Part shown: piece by piece, positions 53,015 through 62,411 of the stretch
Layout: every line of letters starts with the position of its first letter
Numbering within the stretch: the stretch's first letter is position 1
From: Symbiodinium natans
Taxonomy: Eukaryota; Sar; Dinophyceae; Suessiales; Symbiodiniaceae
Length of the DNA stretch: 64,000 nt
Assembly: GCA_905221605.1 (NCBI GenBank)
Contig: CAJNDS010000335.1
Span: 1,193,930 to 1,257,929, forward strand
Reading direction: 5' to 3'
Program-made: the position numbers and the translations under genes
The notes under the pieces: generated by a model
What the model saw: the letters and a program-made list of their open reading frames with translations, nothing else
What the model was told of the DNA's origin: nothing
Databases searched by the model: none

Positions 53015-53291
53015 CTAAACCCTAAACCGCAAACCCAAAACCCAAAACTCTAAACCCCAAACCCTGGCCAGGCGAAGAAAGAAAAGCGCTTTGCCAGCAG
53101 AAATCTGGAAAGGACACCCAGGCTACTGGTCTGAAACTCTGGGTGCAGACCGTGGCACGTAGGGTGTAGGGTTTAGGATTTAGGCTTTAGGGTTTTAGGG
53201 TTTTAGGGCTTATTCAGGCAGGACGAAAGTTCGGCCCACACCCGGAGGCATGAGTGCACACGGGCTCCTAGCACTCCCCGTACAAAAATGG

Positions 53292-53356
53292 GGGTTTAGG
53301 GTTTAGGGTTTAGGGTTTAGGGTTTACGGTTTAGGGTTTAGGGTTTAGGGTTTAGG
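53292..53356 (+). repeat. G-type telomeric tract
   Basis: TTTAGGG with one TTTACGG unit. Confidence 0.95.
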
Positions 53357-53429
53357 GGTAGGATATGTTAAAAGCGCATGTCCTCTAGGATCGAAATTTT
53401 AGTCCCGTCCATGTAGGGGTCAAGAAACC

Positions 53430-53550
53430 CCAAGCCCTAAACCCCACACCCTAAACCCCAAACCCCAAACCCCAAACCCCAAACCCCAAACCCCAAACCC
53501 TAAACCCCAAACCCTAAACCCTAACCCCTAAACCCTAAACCCTAAACCCA
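53430..53550 (-). repeat. C-type tract with CCCCAAA block
   Basis: About seven CCCCAAA units, then CCCTAAA. Confidence 0.95.
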
Positions 53551-53559
53551 ACCCACCCC

Positions 53560-54140
53560 AAATCCGAAGCAAACAAGGCTTCGTTGAAAGGCACGGGGGG
53601 GCCGTGAGGCGGCTTTCTCTTGCCAGCTCGTACTAGAAAAATTGGGATGTAGAGGGGTTAATTTGAACAAGGTTTTGGTAATTCGTCCGAGCCCTTTAGT
53701 ACCTTCCATGCCCCTACATTCATTGTTCGGGTTTAGGGCCGGGGGCGCGGCCCCCTGTGTTCCAAACCTAAAAACACCTTTCCAAGGTTGAGGCTCCCGA
53801 GCCCTAAGCCCTAAACCCTGCTCAGGGCCTTAAGCCCTAAACCCTAAACCCTAAACCCTAAGCCCTAAACCCCAAACCCCAAACCCCAAACCCTACCCTA
53901 AACCCTAAACCCTTGACAAGGTTGAGGGTCCGAAGCCCAAAATACAAGGCTGAGGGTCCTAAACCAAACGCCCTAAACCCTAAACCCTTGACCTGAGCCC
54001 TGACCCCTAAACCCCAAACCCCAAAACCCCTTGCAAGCTTGAGCGAAATTTGCCCTAAACCCTAAACCCTAAACCCTAAACCCTAAACCCTACACCCTAA
54101 ACCGTGGTGGCTCTAAGATCGGGCCTCGAGGGTGTGGAGC
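53560..54140 (-). repeat. Degenerate C-type tracts and short unique spacers
   Basis: CCCTAAA runs at ~53880-53930 and 54055-54110; AAGGTTGAGG..CCGAGCCC words recur. No gene was seen. Confidence 0.7.
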
Positions 54141-54359
54141 TTGCAGGGTTCAGGGTTCAGGGTTTAGGGTTTAGGGTCTAGAGTTTAGGGTTTAGAGTTT
54201 AGGATGCAGGGTTTAGGGTTTAGGGTTCAGGGTGTGTAGGGTCTAGGGTTTAGACTGCAGGGTGCTTGGGGCTTGTCGTGTTTTAGGGCCTAAGGCCAGA
54301 AACACCAAAGCCCAGTCCCAATCGCCTTCGGGTTTAGGGGTTAGGGTCTAGGGTTTAAG

Positions 54360-55040
54360 GCCTCCACCCTATCCCCGGCCCCATACCCTTTAACCCAAGA
54401 AACCCTAAGCCCATGAATCATAAACCCCAAATCAACCAAAGCAAAAAAAGACCAAAGCCCCTAAACCGGCAACTCTAAACCCACAACCACAAACACATAA
54501 GCCCTAAGCCCATAACCCCCATTAGGGGCCCCCGAAATGCGATTATCCTTCTTATCCGAAGCCCCAAAAGGCAATAACCATCTAGTGCCTCCTTGAGGTG
54601 GGATCTTTGTGGCCGTAGCAGTAGTATGAGGAAGGCCGATATTGCTAGTATCTCCAAAAGGATACCTCATACATGTATGGTGACTTCTCTACAAAGGTCC
54701 TTATTCTAAGGCGGCCCCTCTTATTTAGGGTACCCAAAAAGGGACCACACCATAGAGAACTGACAGCATAGGTATATACACACAGACTCAACAGAGCTTA
54801 TGAGGAACCATATACTGGGGCTGCGAGTACTATACTTTAGTACTTTTTTTGGTTCTGGGTTCCTATTCTAGCTACTTATACCTAAACGTTTATACTTTTT
54901 TCCAGGGTCTACTCCAAAGGTGGGATATATACACTCCAGCCACCTGGACGCCTCCGGCCTTCTGGCCCATGTTTGGCAGGCTGTTGCAAACTATGCCAAG
55001 TGGCCATGCCGCAGTCTGTAGTGTTGAGGCTCAACTGATT
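54360..55040. other. Repeat-poor stretch with family J copy
   Basis: C-rich to 54480, then AT-richer. The family J copy is at 54858-54924. Overlapping minus-strand frames at 54461-54670 lack any domain. Confidence 0.5.
54858..54924. repeat. Family J dispersed repeat
   Basis: AGCTACTTATACCTAAACG and CCAGGGTCTACTCCAAAG, as at 14421-14490. Confidence 0.7.
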
Positions 55041-55141
55041 CTTAGTAGCTGAATGAGTACACTTTGCACTTCGTGGGATACTATTTTCCCCTATAGAACT
55101 GAAAGTGTACACTTTTGGGGCTTATGAACTCAGCAACTAAG
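55041..55141. mobile_element. Family C element with 4-bp target duplication
   Basis: CTTAGTAGCTGAATGAGTAC at the left, ATGAACTCAGCAACTAAG at the right, 101 bp in all. GATT directly precedes (55037-55040) and follows (55142-55145) the element. Confidence 0.85.
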
Positions 55142-55148
55142 GATTGCG

Positions 55149-55275
55149 CTTGGAGGATCGGGGCACTTAGTAAGTGGGGTTATATCACCTGAGTTAGGAT
55201 AGTTAGCTTACTTATCACCCCGCTTGCTAAGTCCCCTTAAACTCTAAACCTAAACCCTAAACCCTGATCCTTCAA
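55149..55275. mobile_element. Family D element split by a C-type tract
   Basis: CTTGGAGGATCGGGGCACTT to TTGCTAAGTCC, then CCCTAAA units (~55237-55262), then CTGATCCTTCAA, which is the right terminus. In the intact copy (33461-33587) these parts are contiguous. It lies 8 bp from the family C element. Confidence 0.7.
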
Positions 55276-55490
55276 ATACTTGGTAGTTTTGATGATGCAA
55301 GGATTCGAGCTGCTGAATTGTTATATAGCTCGTTTCACGAGCAGGGTTTAGGGCTTAGGGTTTAGGTTTTTGGGTTTAGGGTTTAGGGTGTTCCAAAGTG
55401 CCGCGGTCCCGACCCGCGCCAGGGAGTGGTGGCGGGTCGGGCCGCCTCGGTGCAGCGGATCCCACCCCAACCACCCAAACTACCGCCTTT

Positions 55491-56467
55491 TTCGGGTTTA
55501 GAGCGGTCTACCCCCCGCCCCCCTATCAAGGGGGCTTTCACCTCCTCTCTCCTCGATGGCCGGGATGGGACGTACTGCTGCTGTTGCTTGAGCCTACACG
55601 TTTAAGACACTTTGAAGGCCATAGCTAAGCCCCGTGTCGGTTTTTCCAACCCGAGCCATGTTGGTCGCAGGACTCCGGAATAACCCGGATGAGATGGAGG
55701 GAATGCGGCGGGGGCAGCCCTGGCAGGCGCAACCCTGGCGTGCAACCCCGGCGAGGGCAACATTGCCGGCACCCTGGCGGAATAATAGAGTACTTTGGCA
55801 GGGAGCTTGTGGTTCCTTCATAGAGAAGGACGACGAAGCCTTGCAAGCGCGCAGGGAGGACCAGGTTGTCTTGGGAGGGCCGTCACTGAGAAGGTGCACA
55901 AGTAGGCGACATGGTGCCGGGGTTGGTGGCGGGGCAACCCTGAAGGGGGAGGGGGCGGGGGAAACCCTGGCAGGGACAACCCTCACAAGGGCAACCCTGG
56001 CGGGGCAGACCTGGTGGGCAACCCTGGCGGGGGCAAACCTGTCACCCTAGCGAGGGCAACCCTGCCAAAAGCGAAGCTGGAAAGTTGGAAAGGAATTTTG
56101 GGCGCAACTGGTATAGGGCAACCACCCTGGCGGGGGGCAACCCTGGCGGGGGCAACCCTGGCGGGGGCAACCCTGACGGCGGCAACCCTGCTGGGGCAAA
56201 TCTGGCGGGGGCAACTTGGTGGGGTTTCGGGTTTAGCGGTCTACCCCCCACCCCCTATCAAGGGGGCTTTCACCTCCACTCTCCCCGATGGCCGGGATGG
56301 GACGTACTGCTGCTGTTGCTTGAGCCTACACTGTCCTGGATCCAAACTACTGTGTTTAAGACACCCTCAAGGCCATAGCTAAGCCCCGTGTCGGTTTTTC
56401 CAACCCGAGCCATGTTGGTCGCAGGACTCCGGAATAACCCGGATGAGATGGAGGGAATGCGGCGGGG
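55491..56467. repeat. ~220-bp direct duplication
   Basis: The module at 55491-55714 (starting TTCGGGTTTAGAGCGGTCTA) recurs at 56226-56467 with few changes and one ~20-bp insertion near 56330. Both copies are open on both strands, so long frames here (e.g. + 55634-56050 and + 56388-57338) are not evidence of genes. Its origin is not recognised. Confidence 0.85.
55720..56222 (+). repeat. ~15-bp minisatellite, pentapeptide-like in one frame
   Basis: GGCAACCCTGGCGGG units recur, perfectly spaced by 15 bp at 56121-56200 and irregularly elsewhere. In one + frame the run reads GATLAGATLAGATL, like a pentapeptide repeat; in another it reads GNPGG. No complete gene frame could be defined. Similar units occur at 56500-56690 and 58240-58580. 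Confidence 0.7.
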
Positions 56468-56726
56468 CTCCTCTAGGTGTGCATTGAGAGTGGCCCCTGG
56501 TGGGCAACCCTGGCGGGGCAACTTTGGTGGGGGCAACTCGAAGGAGCAACCCTGGCAGGCAACCATGGCGGGGGCCTGGCGGGGGGCAACCCTGGCTTGC
56601 GGGGGCAAACCTGGCGGGGGCACTGGCACAACCCTGACGGGCCCTGCGAATGGCAGGGCCAATCGGGGCAAGCTGGCGGAAGCAAGCTTGGCGTTGGGGG
56701 GGGGGGGCAGCCTGCATCAGTGCCCA

Positions 56727-57110
56727 GGAAGGAGGAATTTGTTCTCCCTATATGAGGGGGTTCCAGGGCTCAGGCCTGCGCAGGAGGAATTTGTTCAAGG
56801 TTCCAGAGCTCAGAGGAGGAATTCGTTCTACCTGTATGAAGGGGTCCGGAGCTCAAACCTGCCCAGAATTTGCTACCAAAAAGAAGGGGTCCGGAGCACA
56901 GACCTGCCTAGGAGGAATTTGTTCTACTTGTATGAAGGGCTTCCAGAGCTCACCTGTTCAGGAGGAGTTTGTTCTACCTATATGAAGGGGTTTGGAGCTC
57001 AGACCTGCCCAGGAGGAATTGGCTCTACCTATGTGAAGGGGTTCCAGACCTCCGACCTGCCCAGGAGGAATTTGTTCTATACCTATATGAAGGGGGTCCA
57101 GAGCTCAGCG
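56727..57110 (+). repeat. ~52-bp minisatellite, about seven diverged units
   Basis: Units centre on CAGGAGGAATTTGTTCTACC and TATGAAGGGGTTCCAGAGCT. In one + frame they read RRNLFYLYEG; in another EEFVLPI. Unit length varies. Confidence 0.85.
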
Positions 57111-57148
57111 CTTGGCCCGAATGGGGGGGCGGCCCTCGGACAAAAGGA

Positions 57149-57760
57149 TCAGCCCGAAAGTGCTCGATTCCCAGCGCAAGGCCCCAAAGCCTTGCTTGCC
57201 CACCAGCGAATGTCTTCAGAGACTGCCGCCAATTCCAGCAGCGCCACAAGACCGGTGTACACGGCCGCAGCAGCTTCGGCAGCCTCAGCGATCACTGTGC
57301 CCTGGTCTCGTGCAGCTTTCTGGATCTGCTTGAAATAGACCTTGCACATTTCCTGCGAGGCGCTGCTGTCTCGCTCGACGTCTCTGTTCAGGTTGAAATA
57401 TCGGACCGCTTCATTGAGGGATTCTTTCTCGAGCATTGCTTGGATTTGCGGCAGGGATGAGGCCAGTTTCGGGGCAAAGAGCGCCGCGGAATCCAGCGAT
57501 GCAGAGGACAAGTTCAGTCCCATCAAGGGTCGGCGCAACAGTTCACTGCAATCGCCGTCCAGGATCTTCCTCAGGTGCTCCGTGGTCAGGCGAGATGCAG
57601 GGTCGAACAGGGGCCTGCCTTGATTGTCTGGGTACGACCGAAGTTCCCACTTGCACAGGAACTTATAGAGGTCGACGCGCGTGATGTACTGAGATTTCTC
57701 CCCAGCTTCGCCCTTGCCCTTTCCACGGACGCTTCCACGACCGCTGCGCCCGCGACCCAT
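57149..57760 (-). CDS. Hypothetical protein, Gly/Arg-rich N-terminus
   Basis: A 203-codon minus-strand frame from an ATG at 57758-57760. Residues 1-20 are Gly/Arg/Lys-rich (MGRGRSGRGSVRGKG), which could bind nucleic acid. From ~25 the translation is globular and helical, with a natural mix (YITRVDLYKFLCKWELRSYP; later QIQAMLEKESLNEAVRYFN). No family is recognised. The C-terminal ~15 residues become atypical, so an intron may start near 57200 and the true end may lie elsewhere. Codon use is GC-rich, unlike the mosaic to the left. Of all frames outside the transposase, this is the most gene-like. Confidence 0.6.
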   Translation of the reverse strand: MGRGRSGRGSVRGKGKGEAGEKSQYITRVDLYKFLCKWELRSYPDNQGRPLFDPASRLTTEHLRKILDGDCSELLRRPLMGLNLSSASLDSAALFAPKLASSLPQIQAMLEKESLNEAVRYFNLNRDVERDSSASQEMCKVYFKQIQKAARDQGTVIAEAAEAAAAVYTGLVALLELAAVSEDIRWWASKALGPCAGNRALSG

Positions 57761-57950
57761 GGCACGAGCAGAGCTGAGCTCACGCCGAACTTTTCGTGTG
57801 TGTGCGAAATCTCGAACCGCACGGGCGGCACAATAAGCGTGTTACTGCAGAAGCACAAGTCATCAGGACAATCCAAACATGCGGGAACTTTCCTACACCG
57901 GCCTACGTCATGCAGATGACAGGGGGCAGGTTATAGTCAGCAGAGAAAAG

Positions 57951-58085
57951 TATATATATATATATATACAGACACGTCAATCTCTCTCTCTCTCTCTCTA
58001 TGTATATATTGTATGTTATATGCTAATATATTTGTATATATATATATATATATATTTATTTATTTATTTATATCTGTATATATGT
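57951..58085. repeat. TA, CT and TTTA microsatellites
   Basis: TA runs near 57951 and 58031, CT run at 57982-57998, TTTA units at ~58058-58072. Confidence 0.9.
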
Positions 58086-58239
58086 ACACAAAGACCTGGG
58101 CCACAAAACACCGACCGCTCGAAAAACAGGCAAACATGCAAACATGTTCTAAAGTGGCGGCCGCTGGAAATCTAGGCGCATGCAGATTTACACCACGCCG
58201 GGCATTTATAAGCACACGTATATTTATATACTGGGCGGA

Positions 58240-58660
58240 CCTGGCAGGGGCTATCCTGGCGGGGCAACCTTGGTGGGTGGCAAATCTGGGTCAGCATATA
58301 GCACTTGAACAATAGCCTTATAACGGCTGTCAGGCCATCTTAACAGAACCGCCCGGCAAGCCTGAAAGGCAACGGGGCGATGGGCAACCCTGGCGGGGGC
58401 GCTTTGGCAGGGCCTTTCATAGAGAAGGACAACGAAGCTGGTGGGGGAACCGCCCTGGTGGGGGCCTGGCGGGGCTGGAAGGGGCCCGCTGGTAGGGGCC
58501 ACCAAAGGCCACGCTGGCGGGGTGGCAAATGTGGTTCAACCCTGACGAGGAACAACCGGGCGGGGGCAACCCTTTCTTTGGGCAACTCTGGCCTTCCTTC
58601 ATAGAGAAGGACGACGAAGCATCTGGGAGAACCCGCCCGAACCCTGGGCGCAACGGGGCG
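58240..58660. repeat. GC-rich minisatellite with recurring 25-bp word
   Basis: GGCAACCCTGGCGGG units resume. The 25-bp word starting CCTTCATAGAGAAGGACGAC occurs at 55815-55839 and 58596-58620, with a close variant at 58413-58438. Frames on both strands here are by-products. Confidence 0.75.
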
Positions 58661-58779
58661 ATGGCCAAGGCCCTTCATAGCCAGGGTTGTCATCGGGCGG
58701 TTCGGTCGATACCAATACTTCTGCGGTATTCTGCGGTGTGGTATTGCGCTCATTGCGGCGCCTGCGGTTGGTTGCGGTG

Positions 58780-58990
58780 TGGCCCTCCCCCCCCTCCCAC
58801 CTAAGCCTCCCCTCCCCCCCCCCCCCAACTCCCATCTACCCCTCCCTGCCTGACCAGCCCCCAACTAGCCCCCCTCCCACCTAAGCACAAACTTCCCACC
58901 CTTCCCCACACCAGCCCTCCTACACACCTGTCCGCCCAGGCCTTCCAAAAAACCCCCCCGTCCTCTACTCAGGCTGCTTAGGTGTGCAGG
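58780..58990. repeat. C-rich region with CCTCCCACCTAAG words
   Basis: Long C runs. The word CTCCCACCTAAG occurs at ~58794 and ~58874 and also forms the 14-bp array in the second transposase intron (61433-61516). Confidence 0.8.
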
Positions 58991-59081
58991 CTGGGATCCG
59001 TGTCTTCGCGCCTTCGCTTCTCCAGCGACACCGCACGCAGGACCGAAGCCCATAGTTTCGTCAGGGCGCACCCTGAGCTCC

Positions 59082-59155
59082 AATCAGGGTTTAGGGTTTT
59101 GGCGTTTTGGGTTTTGGGTTTAGGGTTCAGGGTTTGGGGTAACTTGGGGGTTTAG
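59082..59155 (+). repeat. Last G-type tract of the window
   Basis: TTTAGGG and TTTTGG variants, degenerate. Confidence 0.85.
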
Positions 59156-59159
59156 ACTT

Positions 59160-59354
59160 GTGCGCTTACAGGTGGACATGTGTGAGTCGGCGAGTAGGGA
59201 AAGTCTGAGCTGGTTTGCCCAAATTCGGGGTACCCCAGGAACATGGTGCTTTGGCGAACATATAAGGGAGGGTTTTGGGTATGCATGTGGTTTGCTCGAA
59301 CGTCTGAGTTGCAGTGCGGAATGCCCAGCCAAACCCGCAATTCCGCATTCATGA
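59160..59354 (+). other. Exon-like piece between G- and C-type tracts
   Basis: A 64-codon + frame starting near a CTTACAG acceptor-like site, with a natural Cys-containing translation (SWFAQIRGTPGTWCFGEHIR) and TGA stop. The minus strand is also open. No domain. Confidence 0.3.
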
Positions 59355-59369
59355 GGTCTTAACCCTGAG

Positions 59370-59398
59370 GCCCTACCCCAAACCCTAAACCCTAAACT
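59370..59398 (-). repeat. Last C-type tract, left of the transposon gene
   Basis: CCCCAAACCCTAAACCCTAAA; the transposase region begins within ~100 bp. Confidence 0.9.
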
Positions 59399-60316
59399 TT
59401 AGAAGTCCCCAAACCGGAAGGCCTTCAAGCAGGATTGAACAAACAAAACTACAGAAAGAACAATCACAAGCAGCAGCGTTGCTTGGGACTCAACATGGGT
59501 GATGAGCCTTGTGGTATACGTGGCTGCAGGGGCAAAAGCGGTCCAGCAGTCCTTTCTGCTGGCTTCTATGTGCTGCGATGCGATGCCAAGGCAGCGCACA
59601 GAGCTTGGAATCTCGGTGGTTGCTGGACCTGGTCCACTCGCAAGCCTGTGGGTGCAGTGCCAGATGCTGTTTCTCAAGTGACGCAGGAGAGTAAGAAGGC
59701 GCCGCAAACGCCCGAGAGGACTGTGCCCGAGGCCTCCGAAGATTTAGACAAACAGTCCCCCGCGTCAAGCTCCGCGTCAGCCATGGATCCCGTTGCAATG
59801 ACCATCGCATCCTGGTCCCAGACGGACCGTGCTCTCGAAGTGGCTCTCTTTCTGCGGTCCCAGCAGCCAGATGAATGGGAGAAGCTTCTCCGCTTGGCTG
59901 CGCAGCATCGGTGCAAGGATCGTCCAGCCGACAAGGACCAGTACACGCCGTGCAGCCGTCGACATCGTTCATTTGTGTGGAAGTACGTGCACCTGCGCAG
60001 GTCAACGAATGGCGCCACATGGTACTGCAACAGCTGCTGCAAGGATTCAGACCCTGCAGACTTGCCACCCAATTCATTTGGAAAATACACTGCTGGGAAC
60101 ACAACCAACATAGCGGAACACCTGAAGACACTTGACCGCTTGCCTTTTCCCGATGTTCGTTCCCTAGTCAGCAAGCTGTTTTCGTTTGGGCGGTTGGAGC
60201 AGAATTTGTTTGGCCTGCTGAGGAAACATGGCATCCACCGACCACAGGAGGCCCCTTCCGCACCAGCCACCGAGATACAAGGCCGTCCCTGGTCGGAGTC
60301 GGAGCTAGCCCAGGCT

Positions 60317-60431
60317 GCAAAAGCTGCCTGGCATTCTTCACGTAGTATAGCCTTTCTTCAACCTTTGTTTGCATTGCTAGCTTGACAAGCAATCACTCAA
60401 AGTCCAGCACTTCTTTTCTTGCAGAAGTCAG
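60317..60431 (+). other. Probable intron 1 of the hAT gene
   Basis: The reading frame changes between exon 1 and exon 2 here. TTCTTTTCTTGCAG (ending 60424) and AGTCAG (ending 60431) are acceptor candidates. Donor candidates include GT at 60298 and GC at 60317, 60323 or 60326; GC donors are common in dinoflagellates. The exact boundary is not decided. Confidence 0.6.
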
Positions 60432-61413
60432 GTTGTGGCCAAAGGGCTGGCGATTGATCGCTTGCCGGCGTTCACGACTGAGAGGCCTGGTGTCAAGCAC
60501 ATATTTCGGGAGCTGTTGGGGCCAAATTTCCGGCTTCCTTGCCACGCAACTGTGGCCAAGATCCAGCAGGATCTCCTTGAAGATGTCCGTGCCTCCATTC
60601 GGGTGGAAGTGCAGACATCCGCTGTTGCAGGCCTGCCTGCAGTGACCGTCAGCTCGGACTTGTGGGAAGCTCCGGACGGGACTCACTTCCAGGCCCAGCT
60701 CTTGCATTATGTCACTGATTTCACACGGAAAAAAGCTCTCCTCTATCTCGATCGGCTGGGCACGGACAAGACGAGTGCCAACCAAGCACAGCGCATATGT
60801 GCCATTTTCCGTGATCGGGGTCTGGACACGGACTGCATCTATGCGTCCCTGTCTGACTGCACGGGCAACGCCCGCAACATTGCACGCGACTTGAAAGTGC
60901 AGATGGCGCTGTGCAGCGCGCACATTACGGCTTTGGACCCTCGAAAACAAGTTTTCATGCAGCCCCGAAGAGAGCGCGGAGTGGAGAGACTTGCCGTTCA
61001 CGAAACCGCCAATGAAGAGGTTGTGGCTGCCTTCGAGCGCATTCGTGCGCGTGCCAAAACCCACCGCTTTTCCGAGCGGCACCGCCGCGACCTGGACTGC
61101 TGCCAGAAGTATGTTGGCCTGGAGCGGCCCCTCCGCGTGCAGATCGATTGCTCATCCAAGTGGAACTCCACCCTCAGCATGTGCGAGAACGATTTCCGTC
61201 TGCGAGCCGCTTACCTCGAACTTCGCAGCCGGTTTCCAGACCGAAGCGACGTGTCGACCGTGTCGAACAACCTCCAGGATTACATCTTGTCGCGAGACTT
61301 TGCAGGTGTGCTTCGCCCCTTTGAGTTATGCACCGAGCTTCTCCAGAAAGGAAATGCACCCGCTTCCATCGTGCTGCCGTGCCACGTGGCTCTTGCAGCT
61401 CAGTTGGAGGCCG

Positions 61414-61541
61414 TGCCCCCACCCGCCTCCTGCCTCCCACCTACGACCTCCCACCTAAGACCTCCCACCTAAGGCCTCCCACCTAAAGCCTCCCACCTAA
61501 GGCCTCCCACCTCAGATCCCCTCTCCATCTGAAAGGAAAGG
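61414..61541 (+). other. Probable intron 2 containing a 14-bp tandem array
   Basis: Conserved coding stops near 61410 and resumes near 61542 in the same frame. Six copies of a 14-bp unit (CCTCCCACCTAAGG type) fill 61433-61516 and bring stops at 61470 and 61530. Exact splice sites are uncertain. Confidence 0.65.
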
Positions 61542-62090
61542 GAGCCAGTCTATGTCTTGGGGGAGAACCGAGGCTTGATCCAGATACAAGAGCACCATCT
61601 GCACGACTTGGCTCAGAAGTTGCGGGCGCAGCTTCGAGATCGGATAGCCGCCGGCAATCGACACTTGGATGCCGTGCGCCCGCTTTTGGGCCGGTGCACG
61701 CTCCTGGATCCTCGATTTCGTATGAAGCATGCTTCCATGGAGGAAAGGCAAACAGCCATCGACCAGGTCTTGAAGGAAGCTGCTGTGCATCTTCGCCGCT
61801 CAGCAGGCCCCGATCAGATCCCACACGCAGAAGAAGAGACACCGCGCAAAAAGATGAGAAGAAGCTTCTTGTCTGCGATGGACGGCAAAGACGACCGTCC
61901 TTGGCATCATCATTCCCTCAAGGAGCAGCTGGCTGCTTATGTGAATGGGAACAATGTGTCCAAAGACACTTGCCCGCTTGCCTGGTGGAAGGCTCATCGC
62001 ACAGACTTCCCGCTTTTGATCCCAGTTGTAGTCAGATACCTGGCCATACCAGCCAGCACGGCTGACGCAGAGCGAGTCTTCTCACTGGCG

Positions 62091-62093
62091 TGA
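62091..62093 (+). other. In-frame TGA in the hAT dimerisation domain
   Basis: TGA replaces the Gly codon expected between FSLA and HVIT in the conserved hAT C-terminus; GGA to TGA is a single change. Confidence 0.8.
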
Positions 62094-62210
62094 CATGTCA
62101 TCACCTTCGCCCGCAACCACGGCGATTTTGTTTCATCCACGATGGAGCTTGCGCTGAACATGCCCGAAATGGGCCTCTGGCAGCAAGATGTCTCGTGGGA
62201 GGAGGGGTAG

Positions 62211-62400
62211 GACTGTCTACTGTGTTGGTGCCCCCAAGTTGCCGTAATTCAGCATGCCATGGTGAGATTCAACTAGGGGTGCTACTCGCAGTGCATCAGG
62301 GGCCGTTTTCCTGCTCGGTCTGACAGCTCGGTGCGACGAAGGCGCCAGCCGGGGTCGCTGGCTGCTTCTAGAAGCAAAACAGTGCGACCGAGTGAACCAT
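62211..62400. other. 3' flank of the transposase, no recognised end
   Basis: GC-rich, with no inverted match to the 5' flank seen by eye. Confidence 0.4.
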
Positions 62401-62411
62401 ACCCATTCCCT

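Larger units (their letters stand above)
301..55400. repeat. Mosaic of interstitial telomere-type repeats
   Basis: Tracts of TTTAGGG (G-type) and CCCTAAA (C-type), from two to about fifteen units, recur throughout and reverse orientation repeatedly. They are separated by 50-700 bp of other sequence. Many tracts carry homogeneous variant blocks (TTTGGGG, TTCAGGG, TTGAGGG, TCTAGGG, TTTAGGGG). TTTAGGG is the Arabidopsis-type telomere unit, also found in dinoflagellates. A true chromosome end would show one orientation only, so these are interstitial. Only the longer or more informative tracts are listed separately. Confidence 0.95.
59495..62210 (+). pseudogene. hAT-family DNA transposase with one nonsense codon
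   Basis: Three + frames join across two probable introns. Exon 1 (ATG 59495; alternative ATG 59783) carries a BED-like zinc finger: W-Y-C-N-S-C at 60020-60037 and a His at 60119, the second His being Asp. Exon 2 (~60432-61413) holds the RNase-H-like core: Asp in SSDLW (60657), Asp in SDCTGNARNI (60855), C-x2-H (60912-60923), KWNST (61161) and Glu in PFELCTE (61323). Exon 3 (~61542-62210) has LDPRFRMKH and the C-terminal dimerisation region (WW; RYLAIPASTADAERVFSLA). TGA at 62091-62093 interrupts this region, yet the frame stays in register for 38 codons (HVITFARNHG...) to TAG at 62208. Full product ~730-820 residues, usual for hAT. Terminal inverted repeats were not found. Long minus-strand frames here are shadows. 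Confidence 0.88.

Noticed and set aside
301-55400. A native chromosome end
   Set aside because: Both repeat orientations alternate throughout and long non-telomeric pieces lie between, which a terminal telomere does not show.
56388-57338. + strand 316-codon protein
   Set aside because: It runs through the duplicated module and 52-bp minisatellite and then antisense to the more gene-like minus frame; it has no domain.
59490-61082. Long minus-strand open frames (213, 198 and 229 codons)
   Set aside because: They lie opposite conserved hAT transposase exons; GC-rich codon bias opens the antisense frames.
62091-62093. Selenocysteine reading of the TGA
   Set aside because: hAT transposases have Gly here and no SECIS-like evidence was looked for or expected; a nonsense change is simpler.
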